Shown here: piece by piece, positions 16,531-26,217 of the stretch | Layout: every line of letters starts with the position of its first letter | Numbering within the stretch: position 1 is the first letter of the stretch | Assembly (NCBI RefSeq): GCF_008634025.1 | Contig: NZ_PDCM01000001.1 | Coordinates: 3,752,501 to 3,816,500 of the forward strand | Direction of reading: 5' to 3' | Source of the DNA: Streptomyces albofaciens JCM 4342 | GTDB taxonomy: Bacteria > Actinomycetota > Actinomycetes > Streptomycetales > Streptomycetaceae | Length of the DNA: 64,000 nucleotides | Made by a program: the position numbers and the translations under genes | The notes under the pieces: generated by a model | Told to the model about the DNA's origin: nothing | The model's input: the letters and a program-made list of their open reading frames with translations, nothing else | Databases searched by the model: none

Positions 16531-16624
16531 CCGTCCCGGGCTTGGCGGTGCCGTCCCGGGCCTGGCGGTGCCGTCCCGAGCCCGGCGGTGCCGCCCCGGG
16601 CCTGGCGGCGCCGCCCCGGCCGCG
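16531..16624. repeat. Tandem 20-bp repeat, about 4.5 copies
   Basis: Units beginning at 16531, 16551, 16571, 16591 and 16611 (partial) share the form CCGTCCCGGGCYTGGCGGTG with one to three changes. They fill the gap between the convergent STAS and glutathione peroxidase genes and may act as a structured terminator region or a variable-number locus. Confidence 0.8.
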
Positions 16625-16628
16625 CGCC

Positions 16629-17117
16629 TCAGTTCGGCAGCGCCGCCTCGATCGCCTCCGTCAGCTCCGCCGCCTCCGGCTCGGTCCGGGGCCGGAACCG
16701 CCCCACCACCGTGCCGTCGGCGCCGATGAGGAACTTCTCGAAGTTCCACTGCACATCACCGGCCTCTCCCACGCTGTCGGGGGTGCGGGTGAGCTCCTCG
16801 TACAGCGGATGCCGGTCCGGGCCGTTGACGTCCGTCTTCTCGAACAGCGGGAAGCTGACCCCGTACGTGGTCGAGCAGAACGTGGCGATCTCCTCGGCGC
16901 TGCCCGGCTCCTGGCCCGCGAACTGGTTGCTGGGGAAGCCCAGGACGCTGAAGCCGCGGTCGGCGTACTGCTGCTGGAGCCGCTCCAGGCCCGAGTACTG
17001 CGGCGTCAGGCCGCACCGGGACGCCACGTTGACCACCAGGAGGGCCTTGCCCCGGTGGTCGGCCAGCGAGGCGGGCTCGCCGTTCAGGGTGCGCAGGGGG
17101 ATGTCGTACAGGCTCAC
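16629..17117 (-). CDS. Glutathione peroxidase family protein (Cys-type)
   Basis: A 162-residue thiol peroxidase that reduces hydroperoxides. The active-site motif NVASRCGLTPQY carries Cys35 in place of selenocysteine, and the Gln and Trp of the catalytic tetrad are in FPSNQFAGQEPG and WNFEKFLI. Actinobacteria generally lack glutathione, so the likely reductant is thioredoxin or another thiol. The GTG at 17117 is chosen because GAGGAG lies seven bases upstream and the fold begins there; the reading frame stays open for another 80 codons with no support. It is monocistronic and convergent with the STAS gene. Confidence 0.9.
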   Translation of the reverse strand: MSLYDIPLRTLNGEPASLADHRGKALLVVNVASRCGLTPQYSGLERLQQQYADRGFSVLGFPSNQFAGQEPGSAEEIATFCSTTYGVSFPLFEKTDVNGPDRHPLYEELTRTPDSVGEAGDVQWNFEKFLIGADGTVVGRFRPRTEPEAAELTEAIEAALPN

Positions 17118-17993
17118 GCTCGGGCTCCTCGTTACGGGACCGCTGTCGCGGACGTGCGGATGGACTTCGCAGCGGACAACATCATCCACGCGGGTGTTCT
17201 TCCCGGCCGCACGCCGGTCCGGCATGCCGGACCGCGCCGGAACGAAGCTCTGCTCCGCCGCTCCGCCGCTCCGGAACCGCGCGGATCGCGAGTTCCGCGT
17301 CTTCGGTCCGAAGCCCCCGGTCTGTTGGCACGGCGCGCCGATCCGTCCTTCCCGCACCTGTCCAACTGGTTATTCGGCACGCGGGGGATAACTTGGCTGT
17401 GAAATTCCTGTGCGTGAAGTATTCACCTCCTGTGAGGGGCCGGTATCGGCCATGCTCTGTACGGCCTTTCGCCGGGCGGGCCCGAGGTGCGGTCGCCGGG
17501 TAACGGCTGCTGACGTGCGGGTGTGGGCCAACCGGCCGCCCGGCCGGAAGCCGACGTGTGGACGGAAGCGCAGGTCGCGGCCGGTGGTCACGGGCGGCAG
17601 GGCTTCGGGAGAAGCGTTCCTGCGCGGGGAGAATTCCTGGTCGGGCCGGTCGCCGATTCCCGCCCGGGGGATTGACCGGAAAAGCCCTGGACGAAGCAGG
17701 ATTCGCCATTCCGCTTCCTGGCTTCATGTTTCTCTCATCTTCGCGTGACACGGTGGATCGGCATGCTCGCGGCGGCATCGGAGCCATGGACGTACGCACC
17801 TTTTCCCCACGGGAAGTGCCGTTTCTCCACAGGAAGTCGCGCTTTCCCGCGGGAAGCCCCGCTGTTCCGTTGCCGACGCCGCCGGTGACGCGCCGATCCC
17901 CCGAACACCGGTACCGGCCCGGGACCGCCCGGGCCGGGCACCCACCGTCGCCCTGCGGTGCCCCTACCACCCACCGTTCACGGGAGAGACTCC
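17118..17993. other. 876-bp non-coding region between divergent gpx and GT39 genes
   Basis: No reading frame here has credible protein character. Less GC-rich patches at 17390-17430 and 17690-17750 could hold promoters. On the minus strand an AGGAGG lies at about 17431-17436, followed at once by a GTG that opens an 18-codon frame; this was not accepted as a gene. A triplicated dyad near the GT39 gene is listed separately. Confidence 0.5.
17802..17862. repeat. Three tandem 20-21 bp units, each with a TTYYC...GGAAG dyad
   Basis: Units at 17802-17821, 17822-17842 and 17843-17862 begin TTTCCCCACGGGAAG, TTTCTCCACAGGAAG and TTTCCCGCGGGAAG. Each has a TTCC/GGAA dyad, and spacing of two helical turns places all three on one face of the DNA. 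They lie about 130 bp upstream of the GT39 start, as expected for a multi-site operator or activator array. Confidence 0.65.
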
Positions 17994-20237
17994 ATGTCCG
18001 CCACAACCTTCGTGGACCGGCCCCCCGCGCTCCGATCTCCGCACGCCCGCTGGCGGTTCTGGCACACGCCCGCGGGCCGGCCGCGCTGGGAGCGGCCCGC
18101 GCTGCTGGGCATCGCCGCACTCGCGGCCCTGCTGTACGCGTGGAACATCGCCGACAGCGACTACGCCGGCTACTACGCCGCCGCCGTCCGCAGCATGTCG
18201 GAGAGCTGGAAGGCGTTCCTGTTCACCTCCTTCGACCCCGGTTCCACGGTCACCCTGGACAAGGCCGGCGGATTCCTGTGGCCGCAGGCGCTGTCCGCGC
18301 GGATCTTCGGCTTCAGCAACTGGGCGCTCACGCTCCCGCAGTGCGTCGAGGGCGTCGTCTCCGTGCTGGTCGTCCACCGCACCGTACGGCGCTGGCGCGG
18401 CCCGGCGGCCGGGCTGCTCGCGGCCGGCGCGCTGACGCTCACCCCGGTGGTGGCGTCGATGTTCGGGCACGCGCTCCTGGAGGCGCCGCTGACGATGTGC
18501 CTGGTGCTGGCGGCCGACCAGGGCGCGCGGGCGATGGTCAGCGGCCGGCTGCGGCCGTTGCTGCTGGCGGCGGTCTGGGTGGGGCTGGCCTTCCAGGCGG
18601 CGATGATGCAGGCGTGGATCATCGTGCCGGCCATGGCCGTCGCGTACTTCGTGGTCTCCCCGGCGACGCTGCGCAAGCGGCTGGGCCACCTGCTGACCGC
18701 GGGCGCCGTGCTGTGCGCGGTCTCGCTCTCCTGGGTCCTGCTGATGACCGTCGTACCGCAGGACTCACGGCCGTACGTGGACGGCTCGCGGAACAACAGC
18801 GCCCTGTCGATGGTGTTCGGCTACAACGGCTTCGACCGGCTCGGCGCGGGCTGGAACATGGACGCCGCCAACAGCGTGCAGGCGGGCGCGGCCACGGGTC
18901 AGGGCGGCGCGGTGCGGGGCGGCGGTGCTCAGGCCGGCACCCAGGGCGGCGCCCAGACGGATGCCAAGTCCGGTGCCGGGACGTCCGGTCGGCCGACGGC
19001 CGGCGGCGACGGGTCGCAACTGGCGGTGGGCGCCCCCACCACCGGCTGGCTCAAGCTCTTCCGCGCGCCGCTCACGCAGCAGATCGGGTGGCTCTTCCCG
19101 CTCGCGCTGTGCGCACTCGTCCTCGGCCTCGTCACCCGCCGCAAACAGCCCCGTACGGACCCGGTGCGCGGCGGCTATCTCCTGTGGGGCGGCTGGCTGC
19201 TGACGGCGGCCGCGGTCATGAGCGCCATCAACGTCCCGCATGCCACGTACATGTCCGCCCTGGCGCCCGGCCTCGCCGCGCTGTCCGCCGCCGGAGTCGT
19301 CACCTTGTGGCGCGCCTACCGCAAGGGGACGGGGACGGGGGCGGGGACCGGCGCCGCGGCCCGGCCCGGAGGGCTCCGGGCGTGGGCGCTGCCCGGCACC
19401 GTCGCGGTGCAGGCGGCCTGGGCGGTTCACCTCGTCTCCGGCCATGCCGACTGGGTGCCGTGGCTGATCCCCCTGATCGTCGTGGCCGCGCTCGCCTCGC
19501 TCGGTCTGCTGGTGTACGGGGCCGTACGCGCCCGCCATGAGGGAAGCGGACCGAAGCCCGCTGACACACCGTCAAGCGCCAAACAAGGCGTACACCTTCG
19601 CCGTATCGGGACCGCCGGGCTCATCGCGGGCTGCCTCACGATGGCGGCCGCCCCCGCCACCTGGTCGCTGTCCGTACTGGACCCGCGGTACACCGGCTCG
19701 GCCCACTCGGCCTCCGCGGGCCCGCAGGACACGACCATCGGCACCCCCGCGCACCTGACGGACACCCAGCGCAAGATCCTCGACTACGTGGAACGGCGCA
19801 AGGGAACCGCCGAGTACACCTTCTCCGCCGCGCTGCTCTCCGCCGAGCCGTACATCCGCCTCGGCGGTGCCGCCGTCCTGCCGCTCGGCGGGTTCGCGGC
19901 CGGGACCGAGCCGGTGACCCTGGAGACGTACCGGCGGCTGGTCGCGTCCGGGAAGCTGCGCTTCGCGCTCGTCGGCGACCGCAGCACGGCCGGCACGTCG
20001 CAGACGGCACGGATCAACCGGTGGGTCCGCTCGGCGTGCGAGAAGGTCGATCCGTCGGCGTACGGCGGGGAGACGGGGGCCGGGGCGGGCAAGGCGAACG
20101 GGTCGGGACCGCGCACCGGAACCGGGCCGTCGCAAGCCGGATCCGGACAGCCGCAAGCCGGAACCCGGCAGCCGCAGGCAGGGGGCGGCGCGAACCAGAG
20201 CCTCTACCGCTGCTCTCCTGAGGACGCGCGGAACTGA
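17994..20237 (+). CDS. GT39 (PMT/ArnT-like) membrane glycosyltransferase with C-terminal extracytoplasmic domain
   Basis: A 747-residue polytopic membrane protein of the dolichyl/polyprenyl-phosphate-dependent mannosyltransferase superfamily. It would transfer a sugar from a polyprenyl phosphate to a protein or envelope polymer outside the membrane. The first external loop reads NIADSDYAGYYAAAVRSMSESW, carrying the family's acidic residues, followed by about a dozen helices. A Gly/Ala-rich loop lies near residues 300-340, and a soluble domain follows the last helix from about residue 570. The tail contains the near-repeat QAGSGQPQAGTRQPQAGG. GGGAGAG lies before the ATG at 17994. A paralog lacking the C-terminal domain is at 59865-61535. 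The acceptor is unknown. Confidence 0.85.
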   Translation: MSATTFVDRPPALRSPHARWRFWHTPAGRPRWERPALLGIAALAALLYAWNIADSDYAGYYAAAVRSMSESWKAFLFTSFDPGSTVTLDKAGGFLWPQALSARIFGFSNWALTLPQCVEGVVSVLVVHRTVRRWRGPAAGLLAAGALTLTPVVASMFGHALLEAPLTMCLVLAADQGARAMVSGRLRPLLLAAVWVGLAFQAAMMQAWIIVPAMAVAYFVVSPATLRKRLGHLLTAGAVLCAVSLSWVLLMTVVPQDSRPYVDGSRNNSALSMVFGYNGFDRLGAGWNMDAANSVQAGAATGQGGAVRGGGAQAGTQGGAQTDAKSGAGTSGRPTAGGDGSQLAVGAPTTGWLKLFRAPLTQQIGWLFPLALCALVLGLVTRRKQPRTDPVRGGYLLWGGWLLTAAAVMSAINVPHATYMSALAPGLAALSAAGVVTLWRAYRKGTGTGAGTGAAARPGGLRAWALPGTVAVQAAWAVHLVSGHADWVPWLIPLIVVAALASLGLLVYGAVRARHEGSGPKPADTPSSAKQGVHLRRIGTAGLIAGCLTMAAAPATWSLSVLDPRYTGSAHSASAGPQDTTIGTPAHLTDTQRKILDYVERRKGTAEYTFSAALLSAEPYIRLGGAAVLPLGGFAAGTEPVTLETYRRLVASGKLRFALVGDRSTAGTSQTARINRWVRSACEKVDPSAYGGETGAGAGKANGSGPRTGTGPSQAGSGQPQAGTRQPQAGGGANQSLYRCSPEDARN

Positions 20238-20246
20238 CCGGTATCG

Positions 20247-20290
20247 GGAGGGCGCGCGGGCCCGGCCGACATCTCCGGAGGGCGCGCGGG
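20247..20290. repeat. 30-bp-spaced direct repeat downstream of the GT39 gene
   Basis: GGAGGGCGCGCGGG is repeated at 20247-20260 and 20277-20290, within a longer imperfect 30-bp duplication flanked by GACCGGTAT on both sides (20236 and about 20294). It sits between the GT39 gene and the M20 operon. Confidence 0.55.
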
Positions 20291-20421
20291 ACCGACCGGT
20301 ATTCCCCCCGCTTGCCCCGCCGTGCCCCTCTTGACCCGTGCGCGAGCATGCCAGCACAGTACGGAGGACCGTCCGGGCAGACCGATCCCGCGGCCTCGGA
20401 CGCGGGGCGTTGGAGGGTGCC

Positions 20422-21633
20422 GTGCGCGTGGACGAACCGGCCGCCGTGGCCTTCGCGCGGGACCTGATCCGGCTGCGGACGGTCAACGCGGCCGGTGCCA
20501 CCGCCGTCGAACAGCCCGCCGCCGACCTCGTCTCCCGCCTCTTCACCGCGTTCGGCTGGCCGCACGAGGTGACCGAGGTGGTGCCCGGCCGCCCCAATGT
20601 CGTCGCGGTCGTCGAGGGCGGCGGCGGACCGGGCCGCACCCTGATGTTCGAGGGGCACACGGACGTGGTCACCGAGGGCGACCCGGAGACCTGGTCCGTC
20701 GATCCGTACGGCGCGCAGATCCGCGACGGCAGGCTGTGGGGCCGGGGCGCCGCCGACATGAAGTCCGGCGTCGCGGCCATGATCTACGGCGTACGGGCGC
20801 TCCAGCAGGCCGGTCCCTTCCCCGGCCGGATCGTCGTCGGCGTGCTGTGCGACGAGGAGGGCCTGATGCTGGGCGCCAAGGCGTTCGCCGCGTCCCCGGC
20901 GGCCGCCGGGGTGGACGGCGTCATCGTCTGCGAGCCGGAGGGCTACGAGGTGTGCACCTCGGCCCGCGGCGGCATCCGCCTCCGGCTCGCGCTGCACGGG
21001 GTGATGGCGCACGGCGCGATGCCCCAGGAGGGCCGTAACCCGCTCGTCGCCGCCGCGCGCATCGTCGCCGCGCTCGCCGGGGCGGAGGAGTGGGCCGTAC
21101 GCCGGTACGGGACCCATCCGCACGCCGGAACGGTCACCGTCACCCCGACGGTGCTGCACGGCGGCGACCCCGACCAGCTCAACGTCATCCCCGCCCGGGC
21201 GGTCGTCGGCATCGACGTGCGGACGGTCCCCGGCACCGACCACGCCGAGCTGATCGGCCACCTGCGGCAGGCGGCCGAGGACGCCGCGGCGGGTGTGGGC
21301 GTGACCGTCGCGCTGACCGTCGTGGACGACCGGCCGGCCATCGAGACCGACGCCGGCCACCCGGTCGTCACGGCGCTGGTGGCCGGTCACCGGCAGGTGC
21401 ACGGCAGCGCACCGGCCTTCGGCGCGGTCCCCGGCACGACCGACGGGACGATACTGACCCGCGACGCGGGCCTGCCGACCGTCGTCTACGGGCCGGGCGG
21501 CAAATGGATCGCCCACCAGAAGGACGAGTACGTCGAGGTGCGGGAGATCGGCGAGTACGCCCGGGTGTACGCCGCGGCGGCCCGGCACTTCCTCGACGGC
21601 GGCGGCGCCCGCCGCGAAGGCGCCGGCGCATGA
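20422..21633 (+). CDS. M20-family metallopeptidase (ArgE/DapE-like deacylase)
   Basis: A 403-residue dizinc amidohydrolase. Metal and catalytic motifs are in family order: MFEGHTDVVTEGD (His ligand and catalytic Asp), GRGAADMKSG (bridging Asp), CDEEG (catalytic Glu and ligand), CEPEGYEV, and the C-terminal His in WIAHQKDEYVEV. Members cleave N-acyl groups from amino acids or small peptides in the cytoplasm. The GTG at 20422 follows GGAGGG; an in-frame ATG upstream at 20338 lacks a signal. Its stop overlaps a possible ATG of the next gene by four bases, and an SDR and a penicillin acylase homolog follow, so it belongs to a three-gene amide-hydrolysis operon. Confidence 0.88.
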   Translation: MRVDEPAAVAFARDLIRLRTVNAAGATAVEQPAADLVSRLFTAFGWPHEVTEVVPGRPNVVAVVEGGGGPGRTLMFEGHTDVVTEGDPETWSVDPYGAQIRDGRLWGRGAADMKSGVAAMIYGVRALQQAGPFPGRIVVGVLCDEEGLMLGAKAFAASPAAAGVDGVIVCEPEGYEVCTSARGGIRLRLALHGVMAHGAMPQEGRNPLVAAARIVAALAGAEEWAVRRYGTHPHAGTVTVTPTVLHGGDPDQLNVIPARAVVGIDVRTVPGTDHAELIGHLRQAAEDAAAGVGVTVALTVVDDRPAIETDAGHPVVTALVAGHRQVHGSAPAFGAVPGTTDGTILTRDAGLPTVVYGPGGKWIAHQKDEYVEVREIGEYARVYAAAARHFLDGGGARREGAGA

Positions 21634-21692
21634 CGGCGGCGGGACGCGGAAGCCGGACGCATCGGTCGCAGGAGCAGGCGAAGGAGCAGGCG

Positions 21693-22529
21693 ATGGAGCA
21701 CGCGACGGAGCACGGAGCCGGCCGGGCGGTCGAGTACGCGAAGCTGTTCCGCCTGGACGGGCGGCGCGTCGCGGTGGTGGGCGGCGCCGGGGGCATCGGC
21801 CGGGAGGCGGTACGCGCCCTGGCCGCGCACGGCGCCGAAGTGATCGTCGCCGACCTGGACGCGGCCGGTGCCGCGGCGGCAGCGGAGGCCGCTGCCGCCG
21901 AGCCCCCGGCCCCCGGCAGCCGCACCGGCACCGCGACCGCCTGCCCCCTCGACGTGCTGGACGAGGACGCGGTACGGGCCGCGGCGGACCGGTGGGGAGC
22001 GCTGGACGGGCTGGTCGTCACCACCGGCGTCAATGTGCGCAAGCGGATCGCCGACTACACCGCCGCCGAGTTCGACCGGGTCATCGGCCTCAACCTGCGG
22101 GCCGCCTTCACCCTCGTGCGGGCCGTCGCCCCCGCCATGGCCGAGCGGGGCCGGGGCAGCGTGGTCGGCCTCGCCTCCATGCGCGCCTTCCAGGTCGAGC
22201 CGGGGCAGAGCGTGTACGCCGCCTCGAAGGCCGGGCTGGTGCAGTTCCTGCGGACGGCCGCGGCGGAGTGGGGGCCGCGCGGCGTCCGGTTCAACGCGGT
22301 GGCGCCCGGTGTGGTCCGTACCCCGCTCACCGACCAGATCGCCGCCGATCCGCACTGGTACGACGCGTACGCCCAGGCGTCCGCGCTGCGCCGCTGGGCC
22401 CGCGCCGACGAGATCGCGGGCGCCGTGGTCTACCTCCTGTCCGACGCGTCCACCTTCGTCACCGGCAGCGTGCTGACGGTCGACGGCGGCTGGACGGCGG
22501 TGGACGGCCGGTTCGATCCGTCGCTCTGA
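21693..22529 (+). CDS. Short-chain dehydrogenase/reductase (SDR)
   Basis: A classical SDR of 278 residues. The nucleotide motif VVGGAGGIGREAVRAL is near residue 25, with ADLD after strand 2 and catalytic Tyr/Lys in QSVYAASKAGLVQFL. The C-terminus ends VLTVDGGWTAVDGRFDPSL. The GLASM segment puts Ser at the catalytic Ser position. The normal NNAG is replaced by VTTGVNVRKR, which is unusual. AAGGAG sits six bases before the ATG at 21693. An alternative ATG at 21630 overlaps the upstream stop as ATGA and would add 21 residues. It is likely NAD(H)-dependent on position of the acidic residue after beta 2. Substrate unknown, probably linked to its hydrolase neighbours. Confidence 0.87.
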   Translation: MEHATEHGAGRAVEYAKLFRLDGRRVAVVGGAGGIGREAVRALAAHGAEVIVADLDAAGAAAAAEAAAAEPPAPGSRTGTATACPLDVLDEDAVRAAADRWGALDGLVVTTGVNVRKRIADYTAAEFDRVIGLNLRAAFTLVRAVAPAMAERGRGSVVGLASMRAFQVEPGQSVYAASKAGLVQFLRTAAAEWGPRGVRFNAVAPGVVRTPLTDQIAADPHWYDAYAQASALRRWARADEIAGAVVYLLSDASTFVTGSVLTVDGGWTAVDGRFDPSL

Positions 22530-22577
22530 GGACGGCCGGCCCGGCGCACGGCACGAACGCGACCCCCACGGAGCCAC

Positions 22578-24977
22578 ATGCCACCGCACAGCCACGACGG
22601 CACCACCCCCGACCACGCGACCTCCGATCACGCCACCTCCGACCACACCCTCTACGACGTCCCCGGCCTGGCCGCCCCCGTCGAGATCCGCGTCGACCGC
22701 TGGGGCGTGCCGCACCTGTACGCCGCCTCTCAGGACGACCTGTTCCTCGCCCAGGGCTTCAACGCCGCCCGGGACCGCCTCTTCCAGATCGACCTGTGGC
22801 GGCGCCGCGGCCTCGGTCTGCTCTCCGAGGTGTTCGGCGAGAGCTGCCTCGAACACGACCGGGCGGCCCGGCTCTTCCTGTACCGCGGCGACATGGCCGC
22901 CGAATGGGCCGCCTACGGACCTCGTACGGAGCGCATCATCAGCGCCTTCGTGCGCGGCGTCAACGCGTTCGTGGCGCTCTGCCGCGCCGACCCGGCCCAG
23001 CTGCCGCCCGAGTTCGCGCTGCTCGGTCACCGGCCCGCCTACTGGGAGCCCGCCGACGTGGCCCGCATCCGCAGCCACGGCCTCTACTACAACCTGGAGC
23101 AGGAGGTCGCCCGCGCGCTGACCCTGCGCGACCACGGCCCCGCCGTCGAGGACCTGCGCCGCGCCCGGGAACCCGCGCACACCTTGCGCGTACCGGAGGG
23201 CCTGGACCTGTCCCTCATCCCCGACGACGTGCTGCGGGTCTACCGGCTGGCCACCACCGCGCCGTGGGAGGACGGCGGTCCGCGCCAGGGCCCGGACGGC
23301 AGCAACAACTGGGTGATCGCCCCGTCCCGTACCGCCACCGGCCGGCCCCTGCTGGCCAACGATCCGCACCGCGCCGTCACCCTGCCCGCGCTGCGCTACC
23401 TCGCGCACCTGACGGCTCCCGGCATCGACGCCATCGGCGCGGGCGAGCCCGCGCTGCCCGGCATCTCCATCGGCCACAACGGCCGGATCGCCTTCGGACT
23501 GACCATCTTCCCCATCGACCAGGAGGACCTGTACGTCTACCGCACCAACCCGGACGCGCCCCGCGAGTACCGCTACGACGGCCGCTGGGAGCCGATGACC
23601 CGCGTCACCGAGACGGTCCCGGTGCGCGACGGGCGGCCGGTCACCGTCGAGCTGTGGTTCACCCGGCACGGGCCGGTGATCCACGAGGACCCGGAGCGCG
23701 GCACGGCCTTCGCCGTACGGGCCGCCTGGCTCGGCCCGGGCATGGCCCCGTACCTGGGCAGTACGGAGTACCTGACGGCGGAGGGACCCGACGCCTTCGT
23801 GGCCGCGCTGCGCCGCTGGGGCGCGCCCGGCGAGAACCAGGTCTACGCGGCCCCCGACGGCACCATCGGATGGCAGCCCGCCGGCCGCGTCCCCGCCCGG
23901 CCGAACTGGGACGGCACCCTGCCCGTGCCCGGCGACGGCCGCTACGAGTGGGCCGGTTTCCACCCCGCGGACACGCTGCCGTCCGTACGCGACCCCGACC
24001 GGGGCTGGTTCGCCACGGCCAACGAGATGAACCTCCCGCCCGGCTACCCGAACGCCCGGCGGACGATCACCTACGACTGGTACGCACCCGCCCGCCACGA
24101 CCGCATCGCCGCCGAGCTGGACGCCCGCACCGGCTGGACCGTCGCGGACTGCGTCCGCCTCCAGACCGACTGCACCAGCCCGGCCGCCCGCCGCGTCCTG
24201 CCGCTGCTGACCGGCCTGACCAGCGACGATCCGGCCGTGGCGTGGGCGCTGGACCGGCTGCGCGCCTGGGACGCGCGGCTGACGCCCGACTCCGTACCCG
24301 CCGCGCTCTTCGAGGTCTGGTACCGGCGTCACCTGCGCCCGGCCCTGCTGGAACGGGCGCTGGCCCGCCTGCTGCCGCCGGACCGGCGCGCCGCGGCCCT
24401 GGCACGCGTCCTGCCCGCCGGCGAAGCCGCCACCACCGACCCGCGGGCCGAGCTCGGCCTGCTGCGCGCGCCCGGCGACCGGCTCGGCCCCGACCCGGAC
24501 CGCGCCGTGCGCACGGCCGTCCTCGGCTCCCTCCCCGGCGCGCTCACCGAACTCGGGAGGCTGCTGGGGCCGGACCGCGCCCGCTGGACCTGGGGAGCGC
24601 TGCACCGGGCGGAACCACGGCATCCGCTCGCCGCGTGGCTGGGGGAGCGGGCCCCGGACTGGACCCGGGCCGGGCCCGCGCCGCGCGGCGGCAGCGGCGA
24701 CACGGTGGGCGCCACGTCGTACGGTCCGGACTTCCGGCAGGCCGGCGGGGCGACCTTCCGGCTGGTGATCGACGTCGGCGACTGGGACGCCTCGGTGGCC
24801 ATGAACGCGCCCGGCCAGTCCGGTGTGCCGGGCAGCCCGCACTACCGCGACCTGTTCGCGGACTGGGCCGCGGACCGCGCCTTTCCGCTGCTGTACGGCC
24901 GCGCCGCGGTCGAACGGCACACCACCCACATGATCACCTTGCGGCCCGCCGGGGGCCCGCCGCCCGGAAAACCGTGA
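22578..24977 (+). CDS. Penicillin acylase family protein (Ntn hydrolase)
   Basis: A 799-residue precursor of the penicillin G/cephalosporin/AHL acylase family. These enzymes cleave themselves into alpha and beta chains and hydrolyse amide side chains of beta-lactams, acyl-homoserine lactones or lipopeptides. The autocatalytic Ser242 begins the beta chain at GSNNWVIAPS, the usual G-S-N-N-W site. Further family landmarks are RDRLFQIDLWRR in the alpha chain, NDPHRAVTLPALRYLAHL, and NEMNLPPGYPN with the oxyanion Asn region. No signal peptide is seen; the first 25 residues hold a DHATSDHATSDH repeat. Absence of a secretion signal is unusual for the family. It starts 48 bases after the SDR gene. 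Confidence 0.9.
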   Translation: MPPHSHDGTTPDHATSDHATSDHTLYDVPGLAAPVEIRVDRWGVPHLYAASQDDLFLAQGFNAARDRLFQIDLWRRRGLGLLSEVFGESCLEHDRAARLFLYRGDMAAEWAAYGPRTERIISAFVRGVNAFVALCRADPAQLPPEFALLGHRPAYWEPADVARIRSHGLYYNLEQEVARALTLRDHGPAVEDLRRAREPAHTLRVPEGLDLSLIPDDVLRVYRLATTAPWEDGGPRQGPDGSNNWVIAPSRTATGRPLLANDPHRAVTLPALRYLAHLTAPGIDAIGAGEPALPGISIGHNGRIAFGLTIFPIDQEDLYVYRTNPDAPREYRYDGRWEPMTRVTETVPVRDGRPVTVELWFTRHGPVIHEDPERGTAFAVRAAWLGPGMAPYLGSTEYLTAEGPDAFVAALRRWGAPGENQVYAAPDGTIGWQPAGRVPARPNWDGTLPVPGDGRYEWAGFHPADTLPSVRDPDRGWFATANEMNLPPGYPNARRTITYDWYAPARHDRIAAELDARTGWTVADCVRLQTDCTSPAARRVLPLLTGLTSDDPAVAWALDRLRAWDARLTPDSVPAALFEVWYRRHLRPALLERALARLLPPDRRAAALARVLPAGEAATTDPRAELGLLRAPGDRLGPDPDRAVRTAVLGSLPGALTELGRLLGPDRARWTWGALHRAEPRHPLAAWLGERAPDWTRAGPAPRGGSGDTVGATSYGPDFRQAGGATFRLVIDVGDWDASVAMNAPGQSGVPGSPHYRDLFADWAADRAFPLLYGRAAVERHTTHMITLRPAGGPPPGKP

Positions 24978-24993
24978 TTCAGATCACGGGAAT
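24972..24993 (+). promoter_or_regulatory. Palindrome over the acylase stop codon abutting a GGGAAT -35-like element
   Basis: CCGTGAT-TCAG-ATCACGG (24972-24989) is a perfect 7-bp inverted repeat that includes the stop codon of the acylase gene. It overlaps GGGAAT (24988-24993), the -35 form used by SigR/SigE-type ECF sigma factors. The matching -10 (GTT) is not present at the ideal spacing; GTA occurs at 25014. It could be a terminator hairpin, an operator for the sigma gene at 25080, or both. Confidence 0.45.
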
Positions 24994-25079
24994 TACCGTG
25001 TAACAAACCATGGGTAAGTGCGCGATGAATACAGAGGTGCCCGCCGTGCACCTTGCCTATGTGTATCGAGAGGTTCCTC

Positions 25080-26147
<1,068 letters not shown>

Positions 26148-26217
26148 GGGAGGGGCCCCGGGCCGGCGGCAGCCTCCCGCCGAAGGGCGCGCCCCCGGAG
26201 CGGCGGCGAATTCCAGG

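Noticed and set aside
17370..17450. 18-27 codon frame on the minus strand with AGGAGG (VNTSRTGISQPSYPPRAE)
   Set aside because: The GTG directly abuts the Shine-Dalgarno sequence with no spacer, the upstream ATG lacks one, and nothing suggests conservation.
24329..24405. Arg/Pro/Ala-rich open frames antisense to the acylase C-terminal region
   Set aside because: No ribosome binding site and shadow-type composition.
21486..24929. Very long minus-strand open frame opposite the M20, SDR and acylase genes
   Set aside because: No start signal or domain; the opposite strand has three complete enzymes with correct motifs.
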